Shown: one piece after another, positions 35,421-45,832 of the stretch | Numbering within the stretch: position 1 is the first letter of the stretch | Layout of the letters: each line of letters begins with the position of its first letter | Assembly: GCF_002007115.1 (NCBI RefSeq) | Contig: NZ_MVAD01000002.1 | Span: 806,001-870,000 of the forward strand | From: Massilia sp. KIM | GTDB taxonomy: Bacteria; Pseudomonadota; Gammaproteobacteria; Burkholderiales; Burkholderiaceae_D | Direction: 5' to 3' | Length of the DNA: 64,000 nucleotides | Position numbers and translations under genes: made by a program | Notes under the pieces: generated by a model | Database searches by the model: none | Seen by the model: only the letters and a program-made list of their open reading frames with translations | Told to the model about the DNA's origin: nothing

Positions 35421-36752
35421 ATGCCGCTTCCGGATTTGCTGGCCGACCTCCTCGGCGACCTCCACAAACCCGACATCGTCTGGCAGGCGCTGGCCATCGT
35501 GGTCTGCGTCCTGGCCGGCTGGGGCCTGGCGCGGCTGATGTACCGCTCCTTCCTGCGCGAGCGGGCGGAGCAGGGCGGCCTGCTGGGCGCGGGCATCAGC
35601 GGCTTCGGCCGCGTGCTGGCGCCGCTCCTGATCGTGGCCCTGCTGGCCGTCACCAAGCTGGTGATGGAGCGCTACCAGAGCGTGCACCTGCTGCGCGTGG
35701 CGCTGCCGCTGTTCACTTCGCTGGCGGTGATCCGCAGCTTCTTCTACCTGCTGCGCCGCGTGTTCGCGCGCCGCGGCCCGCTGGGCGCGGCCCTGCAGAC
35801 CTTCGAGCGCGTGTTCGCCCTGGTGGTCTGGCTGGGCGTGGCCATGCACCTGACCGGCGTGCTGCCGGACGTGCTCGCCTTCCTCGAGCGCACCGTGCTC
35901 CCGGTCGGCAAAAACAAGGTGTCGCTGGCCGACCTGCTGCAAGGCGCGGTCTCGATCGTGGTGCTGATGATGCTGGCGCTGTGGGCCGGCGCCGCGCTGG
36001 AAGAGCGCCTGATGGGCCTGGAGCGCGTGCACAGCTCGCTGCGGGTGGCGATGGCGCGCGTCAGCCGCGCCGTGCTGATCCTGGTCGCGGTGCTGTTCAG
36101 CCTGTCGCTGGCGGGCCTGGACCTGACCGTGCTGTCGGTGTTCGGCGGCGCGCTCGGCGTCGGCCTCGGTCTCGGCATGCAGCGCATCGCCAGCAACTAC
36201 GTGTCGGGCTTCATCATCCTGCTCGAACGCAGCCTGACCATCGGCGATCCGATCACGCTGGATAAATACTCCGGCAAGGTGGCGCGCATCAATACGCGCT
36301 ACACCGTGTTGCGCGGCGCCGACGGCACCCAGACCCTGCTGCCGAACGAGATGCTGATCACGGGTGTGGTGCTGAACCAGTCGGCCACCAACCGCAACCA
36401 GCGCCTGGTGACCAAGCTGGTGGTGTCCTACGAATCAAATCTGTCCCAGCTCATGCCCTTGCTCGAAGCCCAGCCCAAGGGCGTGGCGCGGGTGCTCGAC
36501 GAGCCGGCGCCGAACGTGCTGCTGAACGCCTTCGTCGCCGACGGCTATGAGCTGGAACTGGGTTTCTGGATCGCCGATCCGGAGAACGGCGCCGGCGGCC
36601 CGATCTCGGACGTGAACAAAAAGATCTACGCGCTGGTCCAGTCGGGCGAGATCAAACTTGGCCATCCGTCCATGGATACACGCCTGCTGGACGCCCATAT
36701 TGCCTCGGTTGTCGCGCGTGGTCCTCAGCCTGGCGCAAATTCAGGGCATTAA
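35421..36752 (+). CDS. MscS-type mechanosensitive channel
   Basis: A 443-residue channel with five or six membrane helices (for example about 23-41, 68-84, 96-114) before the MscS core. The pore helix and following segment read VFGGALGVGLGLGMQRIASNYVSGFIILLERSLTIGDPI, and DGTQTLLPNEMLIT is the cytosolic beta-domain. It releases solutes on hypo-osmotic shock. Larger than E. coli MscS (286) because of the extra N-terminal helices. AGGAG precedes the ATG; co-transcribed with the methyltransferase gene. Confidence 0.93.
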   Translation: MPLPDLLADLLGDLHKPDIVWQALAIVVCVLAGWGLARLMYRSFLRERAEQGGLLGAGISGFGRVLAPLLIVALLAVTKLVMERYQSVHLLRVALPLFTSLAVIRSFFYLLRRVFARRGPLGAALQTFERVFALVVWLGVAMHLTGVLPDVLAFLERTVLPVGKNKVSLADLLQGAVSIVVLMMLALWAGAALEERLMGLERVHSSLRVAMARVSRAVLILVAVLFSLSLAGLDLTVLSVFGGALGVGLGLGMQRIASNYVSGFIILLERSLTIGDPITLDKYSGKVARINTRYTVLRGADGTQTLLPNEMLITGVVLNQSATNRNQRLVTKLVVSYESNLSQLMPLLEAQPKGVARVLDEPAPNVLLNAFVADGYELELGFWIADPENGAGGPISDVNKKIYALVQSGEIKLGHPSMDTRLLDAHIASVVARGPQPGANSGH

Positions 36753-36844
36753 GCGTGCCGTGTATCACTGGAACCGCGTAAAATGAACGGGTTACGTGGA
36801 CGCATAGTTAATTGCAAAGTGGACACGATTCCTTTGGAGACTGA

Positions 36845-38059
36845 ATGAATTTCTTTAGCAGCGATATCCTGCAAAATGTCTTGTCCTTCCTGGACACCGG
36901 CCTGCTGGACCTTACCGCCTGGCAGATTGTGCTGTACACGCTGGTCGTCACCCACATCACGATCGCAAGCGTGACGATCTACCTGCACCGTCACCAGGCG
37001 CACCGCGCCCTGGACCTGCACGCCATCCCCAGCCATTTCTTCCGCTTCTGGCTGTGGCTGACCACGGGCCAGGTGACCAAGGAGTGGGCCTCGATCCACC
37101 GCAAGCACCACGCCAAGTGCGATACCGAGGAAGATCCGCACAGCCCGCAGACCCGCGGCATCCGCAAGGTGCTGCTGGAAGGCGCCGAGCTGTATCGCGC
37201 GGAAAGCAAGAACAAGGAAACCCTGGAGAAGTACGGCCACGGCACCCCGGACGACTGGATCGAACGCAAGCTCTACACCCGTCACAGCGCGCTCGGCGTG
37301 TCGCTGCTGCTGGTGCTGAACGTCGCCCTGTTCGGCGTGCTGGGCCTGACCGTGTGGGCCGTCCAGATGCTGTGGATCCCGATCACCGCGGCCGGCATCA
37401 TCAACGGCCTGGGCCACTGGTGGGGTTACCGTAACTACGACTGCAACGACGCGGCGACCAATATCATCCCCTTCGGCATCATCATCGGCGGTGAGGAGCT
37501 GCATAACAACCACCACACCTTCGCCACCTCGGCCAAGCTGTCGAGCAAGTGGTACGAGATCGACCTGGGCTGGGGCTATATCCGCATGCTGGAGATGGTG
37601 GGCCTGGCCAAGGTGAAGAAGGTCGCGCCGGAGCCCAAGTTCGCCAAGGACAAGAAGGAAGCCGACCTCGACACCCTGCAGTCGGTGATCGCCAACCGCT
37701 ACGACGTGATGGCCAAGTACGCCAAGTCGGTGCGCCGCGCCTTCCATGAAGAACTGGAGCACCTGAAGCACAAGGCCGAGCTGGAAAACCGCTTCCTGAA
37801 GAGCTCGCGCAAGCTGTTGCAGCGCGAGCCGGCCAAGCTGGAAGTCTCGCAGAAGCAGCAACTGGTTGAGCTCTTCCAGCACAGCAAGGCGCTGGAGACC
37901 ATGCACCAGATGCGCGTGGAACTGGGTGCGATCTGGGAGCGTTCGAGCGCAACCCGCGACCAGCTGCTGCACCAGCTGCAGGACTGGTGCGCACGCGCCG
38001 AAGCCTCGGGCATCAAGTCGCTGCAGGAATTCTCTCTGCGCCTGCGCAGCTATGCCTGA
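36845..38059 (+). CDS. Membrane fatty acid (acyl-CoA) desaturase
   Basis: Iron-dependent membrane desaturase, introducing cis double bonds into acyl chains. Three histidine boxes are visible: HRHQAHRALDLH (residues about 48-59), HRKHHAK (about 85-91) and HNNHH (about 220-224), with flanking hydrophobic pairs of helices. At 404 residues it has a long C-terminal helical tail (about 270-400: charged, coiled-coil-like) beyond the desaturase core, absent from minimal enzymes. Single gene with its own terminator. Confidence 0.93.
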   Translation: MNFFSSDILQNVLSFLDTGLLDLTAWQIVLYTLVVTHITIASVTIYLHRHQAHRALDLHAIPSHFFRFWLWLTTGQVTKEWASIHRKHHAKCDTEEDPHSPQTRGIRKVLLEGAELYRAESKNKETLEKYGHGTPDDWIERKLYTRHSALGVSLLLVLNVALFGVLGLTVWAVQMLWIPITAAGIINGLGHWWGYRNYDCNDAATNIIPFGIIIGGEELHNNHHTFATSAKLSSKWYEIDLGWGYIRMLEMVGLAKVKKVAPEPKFAKDKKEADLDTLQSVIANRYDVMAKYAKSVRRAFHEELEHLKHKAELENRFLKSSRKLLQREPAKLEVSQKQQLVELFQHSKALETMHQMRVELGAIWERSSATRDQLLHQLQDWCARAEASGIKSLQEFSLRLRSYA

Positions 38060-38089
38060 GCGCTGAGCGCCTTCTCGAGCAAGACCCGT

Positions 38090-38119
38090 CGCCCCCGCTT
38101 CTGCGGGGGCGATTTTTTT
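38090..38119 (+). terminator. Rho-independent terminator of the desaturase gene
   Basis: Perfect 9-bp stem CGCCCCCGC / GCGGGGGCG with TTCT loop, an A, and seven T. The T tract touches the stop codon of the convergent DUF418 gene. Confidence 0.95.
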
Positions 38120-39714
38120 CAGGCCTGGAATGTGCCGCCTCGGCGCCAGGCCGGCAGCGTGAGGTAAGTGAGTGCTCGCCAAAGCCGTTCTGCCGGCCCC
38201 TGGCTGAAGCGCGCCAGCCACCAGTGGCTGATCCCGATCTGCAGCGCGCACAGCGCCAGCGCCACGCCGACCTGGGCCGTCCGGTCCATGCCCCAGAGGC
38301 CCGCGCCATAGCCATAGAACAGCAGCGACAGCACCAGCGACTGGCACAGGTAATGCGTCAGCGCCATGCGGCCGAAGGGCGCCAGCAGGCGCAGGGGTGT
38401 CCCGGCGCCGCCGGCATGCAGGCTGAGCAGCACTGCCGCCACGTAGCCGAGGGAAGCCGGCAGGCTGCCCAGCATCAGTAGCGCATGGGCGAACTCGTAG
38501 CGGTCGTCGACCGGCCCCTGACCGTGCCCGGTGGCGATCAGGCCGCTAGCCAGTCCCAGCAGCACCCCACCCGTGATCCCGAGCAGCGCGAGGCGGCGCA
38601 GCATGCCCAGGTGCGCCGCCGGCTCCCGCACTACGCCCGCCCGCACGAACCAGACGCCGATCAGGAAGACGGCCACCACCAGCACGGAAAAGCCGAGCTC
38701 GTCCTGCATGCGCTGGCCGAGGTGGCCGACCCGCATTGCGACGGCGTCGGCATAAGTGCCGCTCGTCAGGACGCTGCGTTCTTCGGCGGCGCGGCGTTGG
38801 CGCTCGAGCTGTCGCTGCCGGCGTTCCGAGTCCTCGTCGGCGGACACCGTTTGCGTGGCCCTTACCGGGACCGTTACCGGGGTCGTTACCGGGACCGTTA
38901 CCGGGACCGTTGCCTGAACCTGCTCACCCAGCGTCGAGCTCACGGCGAGCAAGGTGTACACGGCGACGAAGATGGCGATGCCGGCGCGCAGCGGCCGGGC
39001 CGACAGCGGTTCGGCGAAGCGCCATGCCAGCAGGCCCAGCACCACGAGCGTCGCGCCGGTCGCCGCGCCTTCGAGTGCGGCGTCGTCACCCAGGACCAGG
39101 GCCGCCAGCATCAGCAGTGCGCCGGTCGGGATCGTGAGAAGCGGGAAGAGGGCGCGGCCGGCCACTGGACGCAGGTAGAGCGCGAGCATCCCGGCCAGCG
39201 CCAGCGAGGTTGCCAGCAAGCCCGCAGCAGGCAGGGCGCTCAGTGCCGCCAACATCAGGCTCGACAGAATCGCTGCGCCCAGCAGGCGCGCGGAAGCGAA
39301 CAGGGTCAGCACCAGCATCAGCGCGGCCACCGCATAGCTGATCAGGATATCGCCTTCCCACAGCAGGCAATGGTGGAGCAATCCGAAGACGCCGAGCGCG
39401 GCGACGCGGCGCAGATAGAGCGGCAGGAAGCGCCGCCCGGCCGCTTCGGCGCGTTCCAGCATCATTGTGAAGCCCATGCCGAACAGCAGCGAGAAGATGA
39501 TCCAGAACTTGCCGGCTACGAGGTAGTGAACGAGGAAGGCGGTGAGCCAGTCGAGTCCGTGCAGTCCGGCGGGGATGCCGTCGCCCGCTTCGGCCACGGG
39601 GCGGTTGAAGAATTCCACGTTGGCGACGCAGATGCCGATCAGGGCGAAGCCTCGCAGCACGTCGAGGGTGGCCAGCCGTTCGGTGGCGGCGGTGGGGGAG
39701 AGGGGAGGGCTCAT
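38119..39714 (-). CDS. DUF418 (YeiB-like) multi-spanning membrane protein
   Basis: A 531-residue protein starting MSPPLSPTAATERLATLDVLRGFALIGICVANV, the DUF418 signature start, with about ten membrane helices and the C-terminal DUF418 segment (YEFAHALLMLGSLPASLGYVA to LLAPFGRMALTHYLCQSLV). Function of the family is unclear (putative transporter or acyltransferase-like). Between the two halves is an unusual periplasmic or cytoplasmic loop with a Thr-Pro-Val repeat (PVTVPVTTPVTVPV) encoded by 15- or 18-bp DNA repeats and followed by an Arg/Glu/Gln-rich helix. Confidence 0.88.
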   Translation of the reverse strand: MSPPLSPTAATERLATLDVLRGFALIGICVANVEFFNRPVAEAGDGIPAGLHGLDWLTAFLVHYLVAGKFWIIFSLLFGMGFTMMLERAEAAGRRFLPLYLRRVAALGVFGLLHHCLLWEGDILISYAVAALMLVLTLFASARLLGAAILSSLMLAALSALPAAGLLATSLALAGMLALYLRPVAGRALFPLLTIPTGALLMLAALVLGDDAALEGAATGATLVVLGLLAWRFAEPLSARPLRAGIAIFVAVYTLLAVSSTLGEQVQATVPVTVPVTTPVTVPVRATQTVSADEDSERRQRQLERQRRAAEERSVLTSGTYADAVAMRVGHLGQRMQDELGFSVLVVAVFLIGVWFVRAGVVREPAAHLGMLRRLALLGITGGVLLGLASGLIATGHGQGPVDDRYEFAHALLMLGSLPASLGYVAAVLLSLHAGGAGTPLRLLAPFGRMALTHYLCQSLVLSLLFYGYGAGLWGMDRTAQVGVALALCALQIGISHWWLARFSQGPAERLWRALTYLTLPAWRRGGTFQA

Positions 39715-39742
39715 CGTCCCGCATGGTAAAGCCAGGACCCCC

Positions 39743-39780
39743 AAAAACAAAAGAGCCGCCAGTGTGAACGGGCGGCTCCT
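39743..39780 (-). terminator. Rho-independent terminator of rpmB-rpmG
   Basis: 8-bp stem GAGCCGCC / GGCGGCTC with a 10-nt loop; on the minus strand followed by TTTTGTTTTT. Confidence 0.9.
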
Positions 39781-39798
39781 TTGGAAGGCAAGATCACA

Positions 39799-39966
39799 TT
39801 ACTTGATCTTGGTTTCCTTGTACAGAACGTGCTTACGTGCTTTCGGGTCGAATTTGGTGATTTCCATCTTCGCCGGCATGGTGCGCTTGTTCTTGGTGGT
39901 GGTGTAGAAGTGACCAGTGCCTGCGGTCGATTCCAGCTTGATTTTGTCGCGGCCAGTTTTTGCCAT
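39799..39966 (-). CDS. rpmG: 50S ribosomal protein L33
   Basis: 55 residues, [20 protein letters not shown] start and [20 protein letters not shown], matching L33 without zinc-binding cysteines (Cys-minus form). Downstream of rpmB by 13 bp, with a terminator 18 bp after the stop. Part of the large ribosomal subunit near the E site. Confidence 0.98.
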   Translation of the reverse strand: MAKTGRDKIKLESTAGTGHFYTTTKNKRTMPAKMEITKFDPKARKHVLYKETKIK

Positions 39967-39979
39967 GATAGCTCCCTAA

Positions 39980-40216
39980 TTAAACTTTTTCGCCGCGAGC
40001 ACGCATGTCGGCCAGCACGGCGTCGATGCCGAGCTTGTCGATCACGCGCAGACCAGCGTTCGAGACGCGCAGGGAGACCCAGCGGTTTTCGGATTCGACG
40101 AAAATGCGACGGTTCTGCAGGTTCGGCAGGAAGCGGCGCTTGGTTTTGTTGTTAGCGTGGGAGACGTTGTTGCCAACCATCACTCCCTTGCCAGTAACTT
40201 GGCAGACACGTGCCAT
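39980..40216 (-). CDS. rpmB: 50S ribosomal protein L28
   Basis: 78 residues starting [20 protein letters not shown] with [19 protein letters not shown], the L28 pattern; one N-terminal Cys remains but no zinc-binding set. Ribosome site AGGAGTGCACT precedes the ATG. First gene of the rpmB-rpmG operon. radC, which often neighbours these genes in proteobacteria, lies 180 bp upstream on the same strand. Confidence 0.98.
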   Translation of the reverse strand: MARVCQVTGKGVMVGNNVSHANNKTKRRFLPNLQNRRIFVESENRWVSLRVSNAGLRVIDKLGIDAVLADMRARGEKV

Positions 40217-40256
40217 AGTGCACTCCTAATAAAATATCCAGATCTGGAAAAACGAG

Positions 40257-40286
40257 AGTATAGCCCAAAAAACGACGCTGAATCAA
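40257..40286 (-). promoter_or_regulatory. Predicted sigma-70 promoter of rpmB-rpmG
   Basis: On the minus strand TTGATT, 18 bp, TATACT, in an AT-rich stretch 40 bp upstream of the rpmB ATG. Confidence 0.7.
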
Positions 40287-40395
40287 TCACTTGCGAAAAA
40301 AAATTGTTTCTTAAATCAGTCGTAAAATTTAACAATTGCCGATGAGTGATGTAAGGTCTTGTTTACGCGAGGGAAAGCGCAGCCCGAGGGCGGCC

Positions 40396-41067
40396 TCACA
40401 ACTGTCCGTTTTCCGCGAAGGAGTGAACCTGCGTGCCCGCCACCACGAAGTGATCGAGCACCCGGATGTCGACCAGGGCCAGGGCCTGCACCAGGGCGGC
40501 GGTGAGCCGCAGGTCGGCTTCGCTCGGTTCGGCGACGCCCGATGGATGGTTGTGCGCCAGGATCACGGCGGCGGCATTGCGCCTGAGCGCTGCCTTCACC
40601 ACCTCGCGCGGGTAGACGCTTGTATGGGTCAGGGTCCCGCGAAACATTTCTTCGCTATTAATAAGACGGTTCTTCACGTCCAGGAACAGCACTACGAAGG
40701 ATTCGTGGGTGCGCAGCGCGAACTGGGTGCGCAGGTAGTCGCGCACGGCGGCGGGCGAGCATAGCGCCTCGCGCTCGAAGCGCTCGGCCACGGCGCGGCG
40801 CGCCAGCTCCAGTGCGGCCTGCAGCTGGGCGTACTTGGCCGGCCCCAGCCCGTGCAACTGGCCGAACTCGTCGGCGTCCGCGTGCAGCAGGCGGTGGAGC
40901 GAGCCGAAATGCGCCAGCATGTCCTGGGCCAGCGCCACCGCGCTTTTCCCCGCCACGCCCACGCGCAGGAAAATGGCCAGCAATTCGATGTCGCTCAGCC
41001 TGTCGGCGCCCAGGCGCATCAGGCGTTCGCGCGGCCGGTCGACTTCCGGCCAGTTGCAGATTCCCAT
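40396..41067 (-). CDS. radC: RadC family JAMM-motif protein
   Basis: 223 residues with an N-terminal helix-hairpin-helix region (about 20-90) and the JAMM metalloprotease-like motif: [14 protein letters not shown] (H-x-H then Asp) after [17 protein letters not shown]. Once linked to DNA repair, the family's true function is unsettled. The start [16 protein letters not shown] has GAGGATCACAC upstream; the extended frame lacks a ribosome site. Divergent from fkpB. Confidence 0.94.
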   Translation of the reverse strand: MGICNWPEVDRPRERLMRLGADRLSDIELLAIFLRVGVAGKSAVALAQDMLAHFGSLHRLLHADADEFGQLHGLGPAKYAQLQAALELARRAVAERFEREALCSPAAVRDYLRTQFALRTHESFVVLFLDVKNRLINSEEMFRGTLTHTSVYPREVVKAALRRNAAAVILAHNHPSGVAEPSEADLRLTAALVQALALVDIRVLDHFVVAGTQVHSFAENGQL

Positions 41068-41169
41068 GTGTGATCCTCGCCAAATAGTGAGGCCGCAACG
41101 GCGCAAGCCACGCGGCTGGCTTACAATAGCGGTTTGCCCGCACCGGGTTGCCTGTTACAACAAACGAAC

Positions 41170-41622
41170 ATGTCCAACGCTTCCCCCGTCGTCAACGAAT
41201 CGTCCTACCTGACCCTGCATTACCGCCTGGCCGTCGCCGGTGGTGCCGATATCGTCACCACCTTCAATGGCACTCCGGCAACGCTGATGCTGGGCCAGGG
41301 CCAGCTGGCGCCTTTCCTCGAGCAGCGCCTGATCGGCCTGCCGGAGGGTACGCACCAGACCTTCGAGCTGAGCGCGGCGGAGGCTTTCGGCGACCGCAAC
41401 CCGGAGCTGATCCAGGCCGTGTCCAAGGCCACGCTGGACGAGAATTCGGTGCCGGGCACCGACTACGCGGTGGGCGAAGTGGTGGAATTCAATGCGCCCA
41501 GCGGCGGCCGCTTCGCCGGCGTGCTGCTGGAGCTGCGCGAGACCTCGGCCGTGTTCGACTTCAACCATCCGCTGGCCGGCCAGCCGCTGCAATTCGAAGT
41601 ACAACTGATTTCGGTTCTCTAA
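41170..41622 (+). CDS. fkpB: FKBP-type peptidyl-prolyl cis-trans isomerase
   Basis: 150 residues of the SlyD/FkpB type: YLTLHYRLAVAGGADIVTTF, GQGQLAPFLEQRLIGLPEGT, AFGDRNPELIQAVSK and the insert-in-flap region. It catalyses proline isomerisation in the cytoplasm (no signal peptide) and may act as a chaperone. ispH follows after 6 bp; the fkpB-ispH pair is conserved across proteobacteria. A promoter-like TACAAT lies at 41120. Confidence 0.95.
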   Translation: MSNASPVVNESSYLTLHYRLAVAGGADIVTTFNGTPATLMLGQGQLAPFLEQRLIGLPEGTHQTFELSAAEAFGDRNPELIQAVSKATLDENSVPGTDYAVGEVVEFNAPSGGRFAGVLLELRETSAVFDFNHPLAGQPLQFEVQLISVL

Positions 41623-41628
41623 ACAGCC

Positions 41629-42576
41629 ATGGAAAATGAAATCCTGCTTGCCCAGCCGCGCGGTTTTTGCGCCGGCGTCGACCGCGCGATCGAGATCGTC
41701 GAGCGCGCCCTGAAACAGTTCGGCGCGCCGATCTACGTGCGCCACGAGATCGTGCACAACGCCTACGTGGTCGAAGACCTGCGCAGCAAGGGTGCGATCT
41801 TCATCGAGGAGCTGGACGACGTCCCGGCCGGCAACACCCTGGTGTTCTCGGCCCACGGCGTGTCGAAAGCCGTGCGCGCCGAAGCCGAAGCGCGTGGCCT
41901 GTCGATCTTCGACGCCACCTGCCCGCTGGTAACCAAGGTGCACGTGGAAGTGGCGAAGATGCGCAAGCAGGGCTGCGAGATCATCATGATCGGCCACGAC
42001 GGCCATCCGGAAGTCGAAGGCACCATGGGCCAGGCAGAAGAGGGCATGCACCTGGTCGAGACCGTCGAAGACGTGGCCAGGCTCCAGGTGCGCAATCCCG
42101 ACCAGCTCGCCTACGTGTCGCAGACCACCCTGTCGGTCGACGATACCGCCGAGATCATTGCGGCGATCAAGGCGCGCTTCCCCAACATCATCGAGCCGAA
42201 GAAGGGCGACATCTGCTACGCCACCACCAACCGCCAGGAAGCGGTCAAGTTCCTGGCGCCCCAGGTCGACGTGGTGATCGTGGTCGGCAGCCCGAACAGC
42301 TCGAACTCCAACCGCCTGCGCGAAGTGGCCGAGAAGAAGGGCACGCCGGCCTACATGGTCGACAACGCCAGCAGGATCGACCCGGCCTGGATCGAAGGCA
42401 AGAAGCGCATCGGCGTGACCGCCGGCGCCTCGGCGCCCGAGGTGCTGGTGCAGGCCGTGATCGACCGCCTGAAGGCGCTCGGCGCGGCCAGCGTGCGCGC
42501 CCTGGAAGGCGTGGAAGAGAACGTGACCTTCCCGTTGCCCAAAGGCCTGGACGGCGTGCGCGGCGACGCCGCCTGA
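41629..42576 (+). CDS. ispH: 4-hydroxy-3-methylbut-2-enyl diphosphate reductase
   Basis: The last enzyme of the MEP isoprenoid pathway, making IPP and DMAPP through a [4Fe-4S] cluster. The three cluster cysteines are visible: QPRGFCAGV (Cys 14), DATCPLV (Cys 98), [11 protein letters not shown] (Cys 196). The HGVSKAV segment and the [16 protein letters not shown] substrate-binding loop are intact. Normal 315-residue length; downstream of fkpB. Confidence 0.98.
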   Translation: MENEILLAQPRGFCAGVDRAIEIVERALKQFGAPIYVRHEIVHNAYVVEDLRSKGAIFIEELDDVPAGNTLVFSAHGVSKAVRAEAEARGLSIFDATCPLVTKVHVEVAKMRKQGCEIIMIGHDGHPEVEGTMGQAEEGMHLVETVEDVARLQVRNPDQLAYVSQTTLSVDDTAEIIAAIKARFPNIIEPKKGDICYATTNRQEAVKFLAPQVDVVIVVGSPNSSNSNRLREVAEKKGTPAYMVDNASRIDPAWIEGKKRIGVTAGASAPEVLVQAVIDRLKALGAASVRALEGVEENVTFPLPKGLDGVRGDAA

Positions 42577-42722
42577 TCTTTATTTTTCATCTGGACAACA
42601 ATCTACGGTCATCGTTACCATTTTCCGGTGTAAGTTTTCCAACAGCCAAGCTATGATGGCGGCGCTCGGAATGTACGGAATCGGCGGCTGGTAAGGTCAG
42701 TTTGGGTCAGCTAGCGCCAGCA

Positions 42723-42769
42723 CGTCGTTCCGGCGGGGCCGCCGAGGCCTACGCCGGAACGACGGTTTT
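42723..42769 (+). terminator. Terminator-like hairpin 1 downstream of ispH
   Basis: Perfect 12-bp stem CGTCGTTCCGGC / GCCGGAACGACG enclosing a GC-rich loop, followed by GTTTTG. Confidence 0.8.
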
Positions 42770-42830
42770 GCGTTTAGCTAAAAAGGCGGATTGCGCCACA
42801 AGGTCAACGACCCGACGGCAGACCATGAGC

Positions 42831-42863
42831 GGCACTTCGAGGAAACCCGAAGTGCCGTTTTTG
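42831..42863 (+). terminator. Terminator-like hairpin 2 immediately before livH (possible attenuator)
   Basis: Perfect 9-bp stem GGCACTTCG / CGAAGTGCC with an 8-nt loop and GTTTTTG. Only 25 bp separate it from the livH ATG, so transcription of livHMGF must pass it unless a promoter overlaps. Confidence 0.75.
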
Positions 42864-42887
42864 TTAGATTGGAGAGACAGCGGAACG

Positions 42888-43817
42888 ATGGAGACTTTTG
42901 TCCAACAGTTACTCAACGGCCTGGTGCTGGGCAGCATGTATGCGCTCGTGGCGCTGGGCTACACCATGGTCTATGGGGTGCTCAACCTGATCAACTTCGC
43001 CCACGGCGACGTCCTGATGATCGGCGCCATGGTCGGCCTGTCCATCCTCAAGCTGCTGGAAGCCTATGCGCCCGGACTGCCGGGCTACGTGCAACTGGCC
43101 GCCGCCATCCTCGGCGCCATTCCCGTCACCATGCTGGTCAACGTGCTGATCGAGCGCGTGGCCTACCGCCGCCTGCGCAACGCGCCGCGCCTGGCGCCCC
43201 TGATCACCGCGATCGGCGTCTCGATCCTGCTCCAGACCTTCGCCATGATGATCTGGGGCCGCAGCCCGATTCCCTTCCCCCAGCTGCTCTCGTCGGAGCC
43301 GATCGAGATTGGCGGCGCCCTGATCACCCACACCCAGGTGCTGCTGCTGGTGCTGGCGGCCGTGGCCATGGTCGGCCTGGTGCTGCTGGTCGAGCGCACC
43401 CGCATGGGCCGCGCGATGCGCGCCGTGGCCGAGAACCCGCGCGTGGCCGGCCTGATGGGCGTGGACTCGAACCGCGTGATCGTCGCCACCTTCGCCATCG
43501 GCGCCGCCCTGGCCGCCGTGGCCGGCGTGATGTGGGGCGCCAACTATGCCTCGATCACCTTCACCATGGGCGTGCTGCCGGGCATGAAGGCCTTCTGCGC
43601 CGCTGTGCTGGGCGGGATCGGCAATATCTACGGCGCCATGATCGGCGGCATCCTGCTGGGCATCATCGAAGCCCTGGGCGCCGGCTACATCGGCGACCTG
43701 ACCGGCGGCTTCCTCGGCAGCCACTACCAGGACATCTTCGCCTTCGTGGTGCTGATCCTGGTGCTCACCCTGCGCCCGTCCGGCATCATGGGCGAGCGCG
43801 TGGCCGACCGCGCGTAA
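42888..43817 (+). CDS. livH: Branched-chain amino acid ABC transporter permease LivH
   Basis: The 309-residue permease starts METFVQQLLNGLVLGSMYALVALGYTMVYGVLNLINFAHGDVLM, the LivH signature, with about eight membrane helices and the ATPase-contact stretch RAVAENPRVAGLMGVDSNRVI. It imports Leu/Ile/Val or related amides with livM, livG and livF. No LivJ/K binding protein gene is adjacent. Spacing to livM is 13 bp. Confidence 0.96.
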   Translation: METFVQQLLNGLVLGSMYALVALGYTMVYGVLNLINFAHGDVLMIGAMVGLSILKLLEAYAPGLPGYVQLAAAILGAIPVTMLVNVLIERVAYRRLRNAPRLAPLITAIGVSILLQTFAMMIWGRSPIPFPQLLSSEPIEIGGALITHTQVLLLVLAAVAMVGLVLLVERTRMGRAMRAVAENPRVAGLMGVDSNRVIVATFAIGAALAAVAGVMWGANYASITFTMGVLPGMKAFCAAVLGGIGNIYGAMIGGILLGIIEALGAGYIGDLTGGFLGSHYQDIFAFVVLILVLTLRPSGIMGERVADRA

Positions 43818-43830
43818 GAGGGAGAGCGAC

Positions 43831-45042
<1,212 letters not shown>

Positions 45043-45058
45043 AGCACGAGGATCGAGC

Positions 45059-45832
45059 ATGAGCGAACGCGTACTCCTGAACATCGCCGGCGTGAACAAG
45101 CGTTTCGGCGGCCTGCAGGCCCTGACCGATGTCGGCATCCGGATCATGCAGGGCCAGATCTACGGCCTGATCGGCCCCAACGGGGCCGGCAAGACCACCT
45201 TCTTCAACGTCATCACCGGCCTGTACCAGCCGGACTCCGGCAGCTTCGAGCTGGGCGGCAAGCCGTATTCGCCCTCGGCGCCGCACGAGGTGGCTAAGGC
45301 CGGCATCGCCCGCACTTTCCAGAACATCCGCCTGTTCGGCGAGATGAGCGCGCTCGAGAACGTGATGGTGGGCCGCCACGTGCGCACCCGCCAGGGCGTG
45401 TTCGGCGCGATCTTCCGCCACAAGGCGGCGCGCGAGGAAGAGGCGGCGATCCGCCGGCGCGCGCAGGAGCTGCTCGACTTCGTCGGCATCGGCGAGTACG
45501 CGCAGCGCACCGCCAAGTACCTGTCCTACGGCGACCAGCGCCGCCTGGAGATCGCGCGTGCGCTCGCCACCGATCCGCAACTGCTCGCGCTGGACGAGCC
45601 GGCCGCCGGCATGAACGCGACCGAGAAGCTGGCCCTGCGCGAGCTGCTGGTGAAAATCAAGGCGGAGGGCCGCACCGTGCTCCTGATCGAGCACGACGTC
45701 AAGCTGATGATGGGCCTGTGCGACCGCATTACGGTGCTCGAATACGGCAAGCAGATCGCGGAGGGACTCCCGGCCGAGATCCAGAAGAATGAGGCCGTCA
45801 TCAAGGCCTACCTGGGAGGCGCGCACGCATGA
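45059..45832 (+). CDS. livG: Branched-chain amino acid ABC transporter ATP-binding protein LivG
   Basis: 257 residues; Walker A GPNGAGKTTFFN, Q-loop region ARTFQNIRLFG, signature LSYGDQRRLEIARAL and Walker B LLALDEPAAGMN with a downstream H-loop (LIEHDVKLMM). The LivG-type LSYGDQRR signature is diagnostic. Stop overlaps the livF start by 4 bp. Confidence 0.97.
   Translation: MSERVLLNIAGVNKRFGGLQALTDVGIRIMQGQIYGLIGPNGAGKTTFFNVITGLYQPDSGSFELGGKPYSPSAPHEVAKAGIARTFQNIRLFGEMSALENVMVGRHVRTRQGVFGAIFRHKAAREEEAAIRRRAQELLDFVGIGEYAQRTAKYLSYGDQRRLEIARALATDPQLLALDEPAAGMNATEKLALRELLVKIKAEGRTVLLIEHDVKLMMGLCDRITVLEYGKQIAEGLPAEIQKNEAVIKAYLGGAHA

Larger units (their letters stand above)
42577..42887. other. 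Intergenic region ispH / livH with tandem terminators
   Basis: 311 bp with no gene. It carries two rho-independent terminator-like hairpins, the second only about 25 bp before livH. A frame in phase with livH stays open across the second hairpin (starting near 42825), but the conserved LivH N-terminus begins at the ATG at 42888. No convincing promoter lies between the second hairpin and livH. Confidence 0.65.

Noticed and set aside
42702..42887. N-terminal extension of LivH
   Set aside because: It would be encoded by the terminator hairpin; the family N-terminus starts at METFVQQLLNGL.
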